Part shown: positions 14,618 to 24,700 of the stretch, one piece after another
How positions within the stretch are numbered: position 1 is the first letter of the stretch
Layout: each line of letters begins with the position of its first letter
NCBI GenBank assembly: GCA_002083615.1
Contig: MSXO01000051.1
Coordinates: 24,731-88,730 of the forward strand
DNA length: 64,000 nt
Reading direction: 5' to 3'
DNA from: Proteobacteria bacterium ST_bin11
GTDB lineage: Bacteria; Pseudomonadota; Gammaproteobacteria; Methylococcales; Methylomonadaceae
Translations under genes and position numbers: made by a program
Notes under the pieces: model-generated
Told to the model about the DNA's origin: nothing
Databases searched by the model: none
The model's input: the letters and a program-made list of their open reading frames with translations, nothing else

Positions 14618-17614
14618 TCAAACCTCAGGTGGCGCAGTCGATTTTCGCAGCCAGTCCAGCAAGATCGCATAAAGCGCGTCGGGTTTCACCGGCTTACCGA
14701 TATGCGCGTCCATCCCGGCGGCCAGGCAGGCATCGCGATCTTCAACGAAGGCGTTGGCGGTCAAAGCCAGAATCGGAATGTTCGCCATGCCGGGTAGCAA
14801 ACGGATGGCGCGGGTGGCCTCCAATCCATCCATTACCGGCATTTGTATATCCATCAGAATCAGGGCATAACTGCCGCTCCGTGCCATTTCTATGGCTTCC
14901 TGGCCATTACTCGCCGTCTCAGGGGTCAGGCCGGTGTCCGCCAATAAGTAGGTCATTACCTCGCGGTTTATCGGCTCGTCTTCAGCCACCAGTACACGGG
15001 TGCAAGGAAATAACCGGGCCAATGCCAGGTGCGGTGGCTCGTCGGCGGCTACTGCGGATGCCGGTTGCTGGTCCGTCAAGCGATTTAAGCGGACGGTGGC
15101 CCAAAACGTGCTGCCGCTGCCTTCTTGACTGATAACCCCCACATCGCCGCCCATCAGACCGGCGATGCGTCGGGAGATAATCAAGCCCAGACCTGTGCCG
15201 CCATACTTGCGGGTCATGGAATCGTCGGCCTGGGTAAACGCTCGAAACAGCCGTGCCTGGTGTTCGGCGCTGATAACGATGCCCTGATCGGCGACCTCTA
15301 TCTTCAGCAATACGCTGAATGGGTCAGCTTCTAGCAGACTGGCGCGCACGCTAACTTGACCGTGGTGGGAAAACTTGACGGCGTTGCTGGTGAAATTGAC
15401 CAGAATCTGCCGCAGGCGCAGGGCGTCACCCCGCAGTCGGCTGGGCAGAGCCGGATCGAGGTGCCGCACTAAGCTTAATCCTTTGCTCTGGGCAACGGCG
15501 TCCTGCATATGCATCGTGTCGTCGATGACTTCTGCGAGGGAAAAGTCTCTCTCTTCCAGCGTCAGCCGGTCTGATTCGATCTTTGAGAGGTCTAAGATGT
15601 CGTTGATGATCGAGAGCAGATGTTTGGCCGCAGTCTGGCTCTTGTTCAGCCAGTCGATCTGTTGAGGATCGGTGGCACGGCGCAACACCATGTCGGTCAT
15701 ACCGATGATGCCGTTCATTGGCGTACGCAGTTCATGGCTCATGTTGGCCAGGAAAATACTCTTGGCGCGGCTGGCGGCTTCCGCTTCGTCGCGGGCTTGC
15801 GATAGCTCGGCGGTTCGCGCCAGCACGAGTTCTTCCAGGTGACCGCGGTATTGATCAAGTTCGGCTTCGGCCCGTTTGCGGTCGCTAATGTCTTGGACCA
15901 GCGCCACAAAGTAATCAATTGATCGATCGGGTTTACGGACGCTGCACACCGAAATCGAGGCGTCGATCACCGAGCCGTCCTTTCGGATGAAACGTTTGTC
16001 CAGCGAATACCCTTCGCTCACGCCCTCCAGGACGCGATTGAACTCGGCGACATCGCGCGCCATGTCGTCTGGATGGGTGATCTCTGGCCAAGTCAGGGTC
16101 ACCAACTCGGCACGCGGATAGCCGAAAATCTCGCAAAGTCTATCATTGACCTCTATCCAGCCTTTTTCCAGCGAGGTGATGGCAAAGCCCAGCAGCGGTA
16201 GGTTGAAGTAGCTGCGAAAGCGCTTTTCGCTCGCCAGCGCTAAATCCGCCTCCCGCTTGCTGGCGGTGATGTCCTGCATGGCGCCTATCATCCGCATGGC
16301 ATGGCCTTGTTCATCGCGTATCACGTAGCCTCTATCCACGACGTGCGCATAGCTGCCGTCGGCTTTTAGAAAACGGTACTCGTCACGCCAGACATCCTGT
16401 TCGGGACAGTTCAACACCGTAAAGAACGATGCGTGTACACTTTCCAGGTCATCCGGATGCACGCGCTCGAGCCACCAATTCGCACCTACCGGCCCCTCGA
16501 CGATCTCGGTCCAGCCGAAGACGGTGGTACCGGCTTCGTTCCATTGCTGGGTGTCGTTGATCACATCCCAGTCCCAGATCACATCATTGGCCGCCTTATT
16601 GGCGAAACGATAGCGTTCGTACATAGCCTGAAGTGCTTGCTCTGCCCGTTTACGCTCGGTGATGTCCTGCGCCGCACCGCGCAGGCCGATGGTATTGCCT
16701 GACGCATCAAGCTCTGCTTCCCCTTGCACCCACATCCAGCCCCTGCTGCCGTCTGGTCTTACGGTTTCCAATTCAAGCCGATAGGGAATTCGGCTCTCCC
16801 TGGTATGGGCAATTGCCGCAGACAATTTCTCCCAACTGTTAGGGGTAAACAGTTTGATATGTTCGCTATAGGGCGGCGCCAGCGGCGCCTTCAATCCATA
16901 CATTTTGAAGAGCTCATCCGACCAAACCACCTGATCGGTGGCGAAGTCCAGATGCCAACTGCCGAGATGGGCGATGCGCTCTGCTTCCTTTAGATCGTTC
17001 AGGTACCGCTGCAGTGCGTTGTCCGCCTGCTTCCGTTCGCTGATATCGTTGATTACCAAGCGGCACACCGCAGCGTCAGCGTCTGCCAGCACGGCGATGC
17101 CGGCTAAACTGGCCCAAAACAGCGTACCGTCCGGTTTGACCATGCGCAGTTCGCAGGTCTGGGGTAGGCCGGTCTCAAACAGTTGCTTGCGGAGCCGGTA
17201 GTAGTTGTCCTGATCCTCCTTGAAGATGAAGCGGGACATCGGCTGCTTGACCAGTGCACTGCGGGGAGTGCCCAGCAGGGTACTGGCAGTCAAGTTGGCC
17301 TCCAAAATCAGTCCTTGCTCGGACATTGTGCAGTAACCTACCGGGGCTAACTCATACAAATCGAAATAGCGCGCCCGCCCGATTTCGAGCTGGACCTGGG
17401 CAGCGCGCAGTTCCTCGTTCTGCATCTCCAATTCGATTTGGTGCACTCGCAGTTCATGGAGGATTTCCCGGACTTGTTCGGGCGACAGTTCGGCGGCGTC
17501 TTCGGGGTTTTGGCCTTTGTTCAGGGCGAGTTGGTGTGCCCGCTCGTGGGCCAGCGCTTCAGCCTTGTGCCGCAAGTCCGCAGGGCTCAAGGCTCGATTC
17601 TCAGGATTTGTCAC
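14618..17614 (-). CDS. PAS-rich hybrid sensor histidine kinase
   Basis: A 998-residue cytoplasmic hybrid kinase. Order: helical module with LHELRVHQIELEMQNEELRAAQ (about 55-80), PAS 1 (80-195), PAS 2 (215-330), PAS 3 (340-460), PAS 4 (465-585), HisKA with the phospho-acceptor in ANMSHELRTPMNG (about 630), HATPase with N-box NAVKFS and GGTGLGL, and a C-terminal receiver with phosphorylatable Asp in LILMDIQMPVMDG. No Hpt or DNA-binding domain, so a partner is needed. It starts at GTG with GGAG seven bases upstream. It follows the CheB-CheR-PAS gene by 56 bp on the same strand, so the two are probably one operon. Confidence 0.93.
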   Translation of the reverse strand: MTNPENRALSPADLRHKAEALAHERAHQLALNKGQNPEDAAELSPEQVREILHELRVHQIELEMQNEELRAAQVQLEIGRARYFDLYELAPVGYCTMSEQGLILEANLTASTLLGTPRSALVKQPMSRFIFKEDQDNYYRLRKQLFETGLPQTCELRMVKPDGTLFWASLAGIAVLADADAAVCRLVINDISERKQADNALQRYLNDLKEAERIAHLGSWHLDFATDQVVWSDELFKMYGLKAPLAPPYSEHIKLFTPNSWEKLSAAIAHTRESRIPYRLELETVRPDGSRGWMWVQGEAELDASGNTIGLRGAAQDITERKRAEQALQAMYERYRFANKAANDVIWDWDVINDTQQWNEAGTTVFGWTEIVEGPVGANWWLERVHPDDLESVHASFFTVLNCPEQDVWRDEYRFLKADGSYAHVVDRGYVIRDEQGHAMRMIGAMQDITASKREADLALASEKRFRSYFNLPLLGFAITSLEKGWIEVNDRLCEIFGYPRAELVTLTWPEITHPDDMARDVAEFNRVLEGVSEGYSLDKRFIRKDGSVIDASISVCSVRKPDRSIDYFVALVQDISDRKRAEAELDQYRGHLEELVLARTAELSQARDEAEAASRAKSIFLANMSHELRTPMNGIIGMTDMVLRRATDPQQIDWLNKSQTAAKHLLSIINDILDLSKIESDRLTLEERDFSLAEVIDDTMHMQDAVAQSKGLSLVRHLDPALPSRLRGDALRLRQILVNFTSNAVKFSHHGQVSVRASLLEADPFSVLLKIEVADQGIVISAEHQARLFRAFTQADDSMTRKYGGTGLGLIISRRIAGLMGGDVGVISQEGSGSTFWATVRLNRLTDQQPASAVAADEPPHLALARLFPCTRVLVAEDEPINREVMTYLLADTGLTPETASNGQEAIEMARSGSYALILMDIQMPVMDGLEATRAIRLLPGMANIPILALTANAFVEDRDACLAAGMDAHIGKPVKPDALYAILLDWLRKSTAPPEV

Positions 17615-17670
17615 TGCTTATCTCCGCTATTTCGGGATATCTAACTCCCGTTTGTTCCTTAATTTTTCCG

Positions 17671-20600
17671 TTATCGGCTGGGTTGGTGGCTGACTTTGAG
17701 ACAGACACAGGTGATCCCCACGATGCGACTGCTGGCATCCCGCAGCGGCTCTATGTTGAGATCATACCCAAAGGTTTTACCTTGAATCGTCATCGAGACG
17801 TTTTGTCTGAGGCTGACGCCGCTGTCCAGTACTTGTTGCTTGAGGACCGTTAGAGCGGCGGCTTCCGGTGCGGCGAAAAGCTCGGCGTCGGTCAGGCCGA
17901 TGAGGGTCTCCGCCTTCAATTCACAAGGTGGATTTTGCATCCAAGTATAGCGAAGGTCTCGGTCCTGATTGAACAAAACCATAGATGAACTGTTGACCGC
18001 AACCCGCAATCGTTCTTCGTTAATCCGCAAGGCCTCCTGCAGCTTGCGTGCCGTCGTGATATCCACAAAGGTGAGTACCGCACCCTCTATGACATTCTCC
18101 AGGGTGCGGTAGGGCTGAATCCGCATGGTGTACCAGCGTCCCTCGGTACTTTGCACTTCCAGATCTTTGGGGATAAGGTTATTCAGTACTGCCTGGGTGT
18201 CTTCTTTCAGGCTGCCATAACCGGGCAGGTTGGAGACGATGTGCGACACCGGCCTGCCAATGTCGGTTTGGATCAGATTGATGATTTTGGTAGCGGCAGG
18301 CGTGAAACGCAGGATGCGCAAGCCATGGTCGACGAAGACCGTCGCGATGCCGGTGCCGGCCAACAGGTTATTCATGTCGTTATTGGCGCGCGACAGATCG
18401 GTCACCTTGGTTTGCAGTTCGGCGTTGACCGTGGCCAACTCCTCGTTGACCGATTGCAACTCCTCTTTAGAGGTTTCCAGCTCTTCGTTGGTGGATTGCA
18501 GTTCCTCGTTCACCGACTGCATTTCCTCGTTGGAGGACTTAAGCTCTTCGTTCGAGGTTTCCAACTCCTCGTTGGTGGACTGAAGATATTCCTCCTTGGC
18601 TCGCAGTTCCTGTTTTAGTGCGGCAATGCGGTCGTCGCTGTCGATGCTGATCTGGTCTGCTGCGGACCGCTGGCCCGCCCACTCATCGGCGAACGCCAAC
18701 TTATCGGCTATTAGGGGGTTCGGTGCCGGCTCCAGAATCACCACATACAGCGGCGGCTCCAGGGAATCCGCGGGGCCAATAGCCACCGGACGCACAATCA
18801 AATTGACGTCGGTGTAGTCGCCGTTAGTCTTTACCCGTACGCCCGAACAAACGATGGTTTCTCGGGTTTGCGTGGCTTTATGCAGCGTCGTGGTCAGGTC
18901 GCGCCGCAATCCTTCCCTGGCCATCTTCAGGATGTTACTGGTGCCGGTCTCTCCTGGGGCGGGTTCTAAGTACATGCCGGCGCGCCCATGCAGATAGAGC
19001 AGATCGCCGCTGGCATTGACCAGCGCCCCAGCGTGCACCAGTTGTTGCAATAGGGCCTGTTCGGTCAGCTCGCGCAGCGGTAATTTCTTTGGGGGGGCTG
19101 CCTTCTCACCCGAGCGCAGAGGCCCGGAATCGAATGCAGTGATGGGCGGCAGAAAGTGGCCCAAGCCGCTACGCTGAGGACCGAGGTGGTCTTCCTTGCG
19201 CTGGTAAATCTTTTGTTTGCGGTCCAGCGTTGCAAACAGACTGTCAAACTCGCCTACGCTTTCGGAGGTGCCCAAAAACAGAAATCCGCGTGGGTTTAAG
19301 GCGTAGTGAAACAGCGGAATCAGCTTTTTTTGCAGATCGCCACCTAAGTAGATCAGCAGGTTGCGGCAACTGATCAGGTCTAACCGCGAAAAAGACGGGT
19401 CTTTGATCAGGCTCTGCTCGGAAAAAACCAGCATATCGCGGATGCTTTTGTGGATGCGATAGGCCGTCTCGCCGGACTCGGCCGTGAAATAACGGGCTAG
19501 ACGCTCAGGCGTAAGGTCGGTGGCGATGGAGGCTGGGTAAATCCCGGCACGGGCCGCAGCAATGGCATGGCTGTCGATGTCTGTAGCAAAGACCTGCACC
19601 GATAGGTGCTGTTTCAGTACCTCTTGCCGCTCGGCCAGCAAAATGGCCAAAGAATACGCCTCCTCGCCGGTGGAACAGCCTGGCACCCAGATCCGGATCG
19701 TAGCATCCGAGGACTTGCCGGCAAACAGCTTGGGAATGACTTGTTCCTCCAACACCTGGAAGGCTTCGGGATCGCGGAAAAAATTGGTCACGCCGATCAG
19801 CATGTCGCGAAACAGTGCGTCGACCTCCTCTGGCGACTGCTGCATGAATTTCACGATGCCCTCAAGCGTTTCGATCTGGTGCACAGCCATACGTCGTTGA
19901 ATACGCCGCTGGATGGTGGAGGGCTTGTAGTGAGAAAAATCATGACCGGTCTGGGTGCGCAGCAAAAGAAAGATTTTTTTAAGCGCGTTCTCGGTCTGGG
20001 GCGGTGGCGGGGCGGGCATGGGCTGCTTGCCGAAAGCATGAGTGACGTAGGCAATGAGGTGGGCGGGCATCTCGGCGGGCGGCAGTTCGTAATCCACCAG
20101 ACCGGTGGCGATGGCGCTGAGCGGCATGCCATCGTACTCGGTGGACGCCGGGCTTTGGACCATCACCATGCCGCCTTCGCCTTTGATCGCCCGTACCCCC
20201 AGCGTACCATCGCTGCCGGTGCCCGAGAGCACCAAGCCGATAGCTCGCTCATGCAGGTCCAGGGCCAGTGAGCGGAAAAAGAAATCGATGGGCAGGCGTT
20301 GGCCCCGTGGGGTTTGGGGTTCGAGTAGTTGCAGCGAACCATTCAAAAAGGCCATATCGCGATTGGGCGGGATGATGTAGGCGCAGTTGGGCAGCACGGT
20401 CATGCCGTCTTCAACTTCGAAGACTTGCATGCGGGTATAGCGGCGGATCAGGTCGGCGAGGATGCTTTTGTGATCCGGGGCCAGATGCTGCACCAATACA
20501 AAGGCCATTCCAGGGTCAGGGTCTGTCGGCATGGCCGAGAAGAACGCTTCGAATGCCGCCAAACCGCCGGCTGATGCCCCTATGCCGACGATGGGGAAAC

Positions 20601-20739
20601 CGTTAGCGGTCTGGCCGAGCGTTGGCTGCACGTCAATGGCATTCTCGGCGATTGCAGAGTGTTCCGGCGGCAGGGTGGTTTCTGTTTCCCCTGACGGGGC
20701 TTCAAGCTGTTTGCTCAGGTCTGGGTCTTTGTTTGTCAT
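17671..20739 (-). CDS. CheB-CheR-PAS fusion protein
   Basis: A 1022-residue fusion. CheB methylesterase domain (about 48-230) with the catalytic Ser in GASAGG, His in QHLAPDH and Asp in GTGSDGT. CheR methyltransferase (about 250-510) with FRDMLIGVTNFFRD and the SAM-binding PGCSTGEEAYSLA. Then a long heptad coiled coil built from repeats of STNEELETSNEEL type (about 720-800), and two C-terminal PAS domains. There is no receiver domain. Proteins of this plan are thought to signal through the PAS/coiled coil rather than act on chemoreceptors, and no chemoreceptor gene is nearby. It is the upstream gene of the hybrid-kinase operon. Confidence 0.93.
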   Translation of the reverse strand: MTNKDPDLSKQLEAPSGETETTLPPEHSAIAENAIDVQPTLGQTANGFPIVGIGASAGGLAAFEAFFSAMPTDPDPGMAFVLVQHLAPDHKSILADLIRRYTRMQVFEVEDGMTVLPNCAYIIPPNRDMAFLNGSLQLLEPQTPRGQRLPIDFFFRSLALDLHERAIGLVLSGTGSDGTLGVRAIKGEGGMVMVQSPASTEYDGMPLSAIATGLVDYELPPAEMPAHLIAYVTHAFGKQPMPAPPPPQTENALKKIFLLLRTQTGHDFSHYKPSTIQRRIQRRMAVHQIETLEGIVKFMQQSPEEVDALFRDMLIGVTNFFRDPEAFQVLEEQVIPKLFAGKSSDATIRIWVPGCSTGEEAYSLAILLAERQEVLKQHLSVQVFATDIDSHAIAAARAGIYPASIATDLTPERLARYFTAESGETAYRIHKSIRDMLVFSEQSLIKDPSFSRLDLISCRNLLIYLGGDLQKKLIPLFHYALNPRGFLFLGTSESVGEFDSLFATLDRKQKIYQRKEDHLGPQRSGLGHFLPPITAFDSGPLRSGEKAAPPKKLPLRELTEQALLQQLVHAGALVNASGDLLYLHGRAGMYLEPAPGETGTSNILKMAREGLRRDLTTTLHKATQTRETIVCSGVRVKTNGDYTDVNLIVRPVAIGPADSLEPPLYVVILEPAPNPLIADKLAFADEWAGQRSAADQISIDSDDRIAALKQELRAKEEYLQSTNEELETSNEELKSSNEEMQSVNEELQSTNEELETSKEELQSVNEELATVNAELQTKVTDLSRANNDMNNLLAGTGIATVFVDHGLRILRFTPAATKIINLIQTDIGRPVSHIVSNLPGYGSLKEDTQAVLNNLIPKDLEVQSTEGRWYTMRIQPYRTLENVIEGAVLTFVDITTARKLQEALRINEERLRVAVNSSSMVLFNQDRDLRYTWMQNPPCELKAETLIGLTDAELFAAPEAAALTVLKQQVLDSGVSLRQNVSMTIQGKTFGYDLNIEPLRDASSRIVGITCVCLKVSHQPSR

Positions 20740-20937
20740 GTCTTTCTCAGCAATGAACCACTCTTTACCTGCCAGTATACTGCAGAGACTGAGAAGGGCT
20801 TAGACAAACCTGATTGGGCATGCATAGACATGGCTTGGCTGGCCGCCAAACTCCGCAGTTAGCGGCAGGGCAGTTTCATTCAGCGTTTTCCGGGGTACGG
20901 CTAACGGCAGCCTTTAGTGATGCGGCTGCCGTAAAGG

Positions 20938-21177
20938 TCATCTGCCATTGTTCTCGCTTGTCGCCAGGCTCGCGCAGTCGATCACAAAGCGGTATTTCAC
21001 ATCGCCCTTGAGCATGCGTTCGTAGGCGGTGTTGATCTGATCGATCCGGATCATTTCAATATCCGCGACGATGCCGTGCTGGGCGCAGAAATCCAGCATC
21101 TCTTGGGTTTCGGGAATGCCACCGATAAGGGAGCTGGCTAGGCTGCGGCGCTTCAGGATCAAGTTGAATACCTGCAA
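20938..21177 (-). pseudogene. C-terminal fragment of zinc alcohol dehydrogenase (YahK/AdhC type)
   Basis: About 79 codons matching the end of NADP-dependent medium-chain dehydrogenases of the YahK type: FNLILKRRSLASSLIGG, IPETQEMLDFCAQHGIVADIEM, INTAYERMLKGDVKYRFVID. The full enzyme is about 350 residues; the N-terminal zinc-binding and most of the Rossmann part are missing. A stop codon lies just upstream in frame (about 21195). So this is a truncated relic with no catalytic zinc site. The break lies next to the palindrome before DUF3096. Confidence 0.85.
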
Positions 21178-21215
21178 AGCCCATGAATTTAGTTAGAAGG
21201 GCTGTTCGAAAGGGG

Positions 21216-21237
21216 TGTGTGCGATAGCGTACAGACC
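21216..21237. promoter_or_regulatory. Putative Crp/Fnr-paralogue operator, copy 7 (strong)
   Basis: TGTGTGCGATAGCGTACAGA plus CC: right half identical to the strong site at 2784. It is 53 bp upstream of the DUF3096 start, the most promoter-like spacing of all copies. Confidence 0.6.
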
Positions 21238-21289
21238 CGCTAAGCGCTTGGCAGTAAGCTCTGAGCTCCACTATTCGCGGAGGTTTATT

Positions 21290-21421
21290 ATGAATCTGGC
21301 AATCCAACCCTTACTGGCATTGGTGATCGGCATCTTGATTTTAATCGTGCCCCGGTTCCTGAACTACTTCGTGGCGGTCTATTTGATCGTGGTAGGGGTA
21401 TTGGGACTGATCCACCGTTAA
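21290..21421 (+). CDS. DUF3096 micro-membrane protein
   Basis: A 43-residue protein, MNLAIQPLLALVIGILILIV at the start, then PRFLNYFVAVYLIVVGVLGL. Two hydrophobic helices separated by PRFLNY are the DUF3096 signature. A strong GGAGG lies seven bases before the ATG. The first gene after the operator at 21216 and likely co-transcribed with DUF3309. No function is known; members are typical of stress-induced small-protein clusters. Confidence 0.88.
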   Translation: MNLAIQPLLALVIGILILIVPRFLNYFVAVYLIVVGVLGLIHR

Positions 21422-21491
21422 ACGGCGTGTCACACCCAAGCCGATAGGCACCGATTCAAGTTAGCTTTCGCACTCCTGAAGGAGCAACACC

Positions 21492-21650
21492 ATGTCAACT
21501 AGCACACTTATACTCATTATTCTCGTCCTGATGCTACTCGGCGTCATCCCGGTTTGGAATCACAGCCGCTCCTGGGGCTATGGACCCAGCGGTGGCTTGG
21601 GCTTGGTACTGGTCATTATTTTGATTTTATTGGTACTCGGCAAAATCTAG
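21492..21650 (+). CDS. DUF3309 micro-membrane protein
   Basis: A 52-residue protein with two hydrophobic stretches around the family signature VWNHSRSWGYGPSGGLGLVL. AAGGAGC precedes the ATG. It is 70 bp after DUF3096 on the same strand. Function unknown; the same small protein families recur in stress-responsive loci. Confidence 0.9.
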   Translation: MSTSTLILIILVLMLLGVIPVWNHSRSWGYGPSGGLGLVLVIILILLVLGKI

Positions 21651-21670
21651 CTAAACCGTTCTGAAGACGT

Positions 21671-21697
21671 GTTGGGCCAAATTCGCGTCGGCCCAAC
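21671..21697 (+). terminator. Hairpin after DUF3309
   Basis: Eight-base stem GTTGGGCC / GGCCCAAC, then CGATCTTTCT. The T-run is interrupted, so it may reduce rather than stop transcription into the glucan synthase gene 94 bp downstream. Confidence 0.45.
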
Positions 21698-21790
21698 CGA
21701 TCTTTCTGCCAACACCCTCCTAGCGAGGATTCGATAAGCATCAGTAATAGGCGATGCGCGACCACATTCATTCGAACGGAGCACTCATCC

Positions 21791-24700
21791 ATGGCCAAGC
21801 GGCGAGAACAAAGGCGGCACGTTAGAAGCGAGCATCCGGGCGGCGAGGAAGCGCCGATTCGCTTTGAGTTATTCAATACCGAGCGCCTGGAACAGCATGC
21901 GGTCAGTCTGGCAAAAGCCCAAAAAATCACCAACCTGAAGAAAGGCCGCAAGCTGATTCCGCGCGTGCGCGAGAATGCCTGGGTATTGCTGGAAGCCTAT
22001 AAAGCCGTCGCCAAGGCAGTGCGCGATCAGCATGCCATTACGCCGGCAGCGGAATGGCTGCTGGATAATTTTCATGTCATTGAAGAGCAAGTCAGCGATA
22101 TTCATGTCGATTTGCCGGAAAGTTATTCGCGAGAACTACCCAAGCTGGCGGAAGGCGTATTGGCGGGCTATCCGCGCGTTTATGGCATTGCCTGGGCCTT
22201 GGTGGCACACACCGACAGTCGCTTCGCACCGGATTTGCTCAATCTTTTCGTCAGGGCTTATCAAAGCGTCGAGCCGCTGACCCTAGGCGAGTTGTGGGCC
22301 ATCCCAATTACTTTGCGGGTGTTGCTGGTTGAGAATCTACGCCGTTTGGCGGTGAGCATCATGCGTTCGCAAAATGGCCGACGCTTGGCGGACGAGTTTG
22401 TCGATCATGTCGAACAAATCGTCGCGCGCAGCGATACTCCTGATCCGGCCATTCCGGCAGGCGTGTTACCCGCCGAGCCGTTGCGCCAAGCCTATGCCGT
22501 ACAAATCCTCCAGCGCTCGCATGATCCACATCCGGCGATAGCCTTATCTTTGAAATTTCTTAGCGATTGGCTCGGCGAACAAGGCCTGAGCCTGGATGAC
22601 ATCGTGCACCGGGAGCATGCGGCGCAAATCGCCGACAATATGACGGTGCGCAACATCATTACCAGCATGCGCGCCATCTCCGCTTACGATTGGCCGCAAT
22701 TTGTCGAGGACGTTAGTCTGGTGGATGACTGTTTGCGCGCGCATGACGGTTACGCGGAAATGGACTTTCTGACCCGCGACCGCTACCGGCATGCCATAGA
22801 AGAACTGGCTAAGCGCTCGCCGCTATCGGAAATCGAAATTGCCCGCTTGGCAATTGCCGAGGTGCAAATCGCCATCGATCAAGACAGCAGCGATGCACGG
22901 CAAACGGAACCGGGCTATTACCTGATTGGCGCGGGCCGCTATGCGTTAGAAACCAAAATGCATTATCGCTCAACCTTTAAACAACGGCTGCTGCGCACCT
23001 ATGTCAGTCACGCCGGACTGGCTTATGTCGGCAGCCTGGGCTTGATGACGCTGTGCTTGCTGGCTTTGCCCTTAAGTGTCTCCAGTGCGGCCGGTTTGAG
23101 CGTCTTTCAGCTGGCCTTACTGGGCTTGGTTTTGATTTTTCCGGCATCGGATATCGCCGTTGGCCTGATGAATCACTTTATCATAGCGGGCTTGCCGCCC
23201 AACCATTTACCGCGTCTGGAACTGAAAGACGGGGTGCCGGACGCCTTGAGTACCTTTGTGGTGGTGCCGACGATGTTTGTCAGCGAAGCCGGGGTAAAGC
23301 AGCAAGTCGAGCAAATGGAAATTCGCTACCTGGCCAATCCGGATGGTGCGGTGCGCTTTGCGTTGCTATCGGATTGGGCGGATGCGGAACATGAAACGCA
23401 GGCCAACGACGACAAGCTGTTGAGCGTCGCAGTCGGCGCGATCAACGCCTTAAACGCCAAGTACGCTCAGCAACGCTTTTTTGTGTTTCACCGCAAACGG
23501 TTATGGAACCCCAGCGAAAGTAAATGGATGGGATGGGAACGCAAGCGCGGCAAGTTGCAAGAATTCAATCGGCTGTTGCGCGGTGCCACGGATACTTCGT
23601 TCTTGCCGATATCCGGTCAGCCGGCGGTCGCGCCGCCGGATATTTGCTACGTAGTTACCTTAGATGCGGATACCAAATTGCCGATGGGCGTGGTAGCGCA
23701 ATTGGTCGGGGTGGCCGCGCATCCGCTGAATAAGCCGGTGTTCGATGCCGTCAGCCAGACCATCGTCGAGGGTTACGGCATCTTGCAGCCCAGGGTCACG
23801 CCGACCTTGCCGCAACGTCAGGAACGCTCAATGTTCCATCAAATTTTTGCCGGGGCCTCCGGCACAGACGCGTACTCCAGTTCGGTATCGGAACTGTACC
23901 AAGACCTGCTTGGACTAGGCACCTACAGCGGCAAGGGCTTATATCACGTAGACAGTTTCGAAGCCGCGCTAGCCGGGCGGGTGCCGGACAATACGCAACT
24001 CAGTCACGATCTATTCGAAAGCGTTTACGTGCGCTGCGGCTTGGTAAGTGATATCGAATTTTTTGAAGAGTATCCATCCCATACCGATGTTGCTGCTTCC
24101 CGCGAACACCGTTGGGCGCGTGGCGATTGGCAGTTGATACCCTGGATTTTTGGCAAACGCGGTAAGGGTATGCCGATGATAGGCCGCTGGAAGATGCTGG
24201 ACAATCTGCGGCGTTCTTTGTCGGCACCGGCGGCATTTTTCGGCTTGGTGCTGAGTTGGGCCATCCCTCAGGCGCCGTTATTAACCCTGATCGGGTTTGT
24301 ACTGACGGCTTTGGCCTTTCCGGCAATCCTGGCGGTCACCGCCGGCTTTACGGCGCCGCGGCGGGGCATTTCCTTAGCGACACATCTGCGTGGTGCGCTG
24401 GAGAACGTGGCTTGGGCGCTGTGTAATAGTCTGGTGGCGCTGACGCTGTTGGCGCAACAAGCCTGGTTGATGACCGACGCCATTTCTACCACCCTGGTGC
24501 GTTTGTTCATTACCCGGCGCAAGCTGCTTAAATGGGTGACGGCCTTGCAGGCCAAGGCCGGGGCAGGGCATGCTTTAAAAAACTTGATTCGCCCGCTCAG
24601 TCATTCGTCTTCGGTGGTGTTTGGTGCCGGCGCGTTGGTGGTGCTGTTTAACCCGGATGCGATAGTCGCAGCCGCGCCGTTTTTGTTGCTGTGGTGGTTG

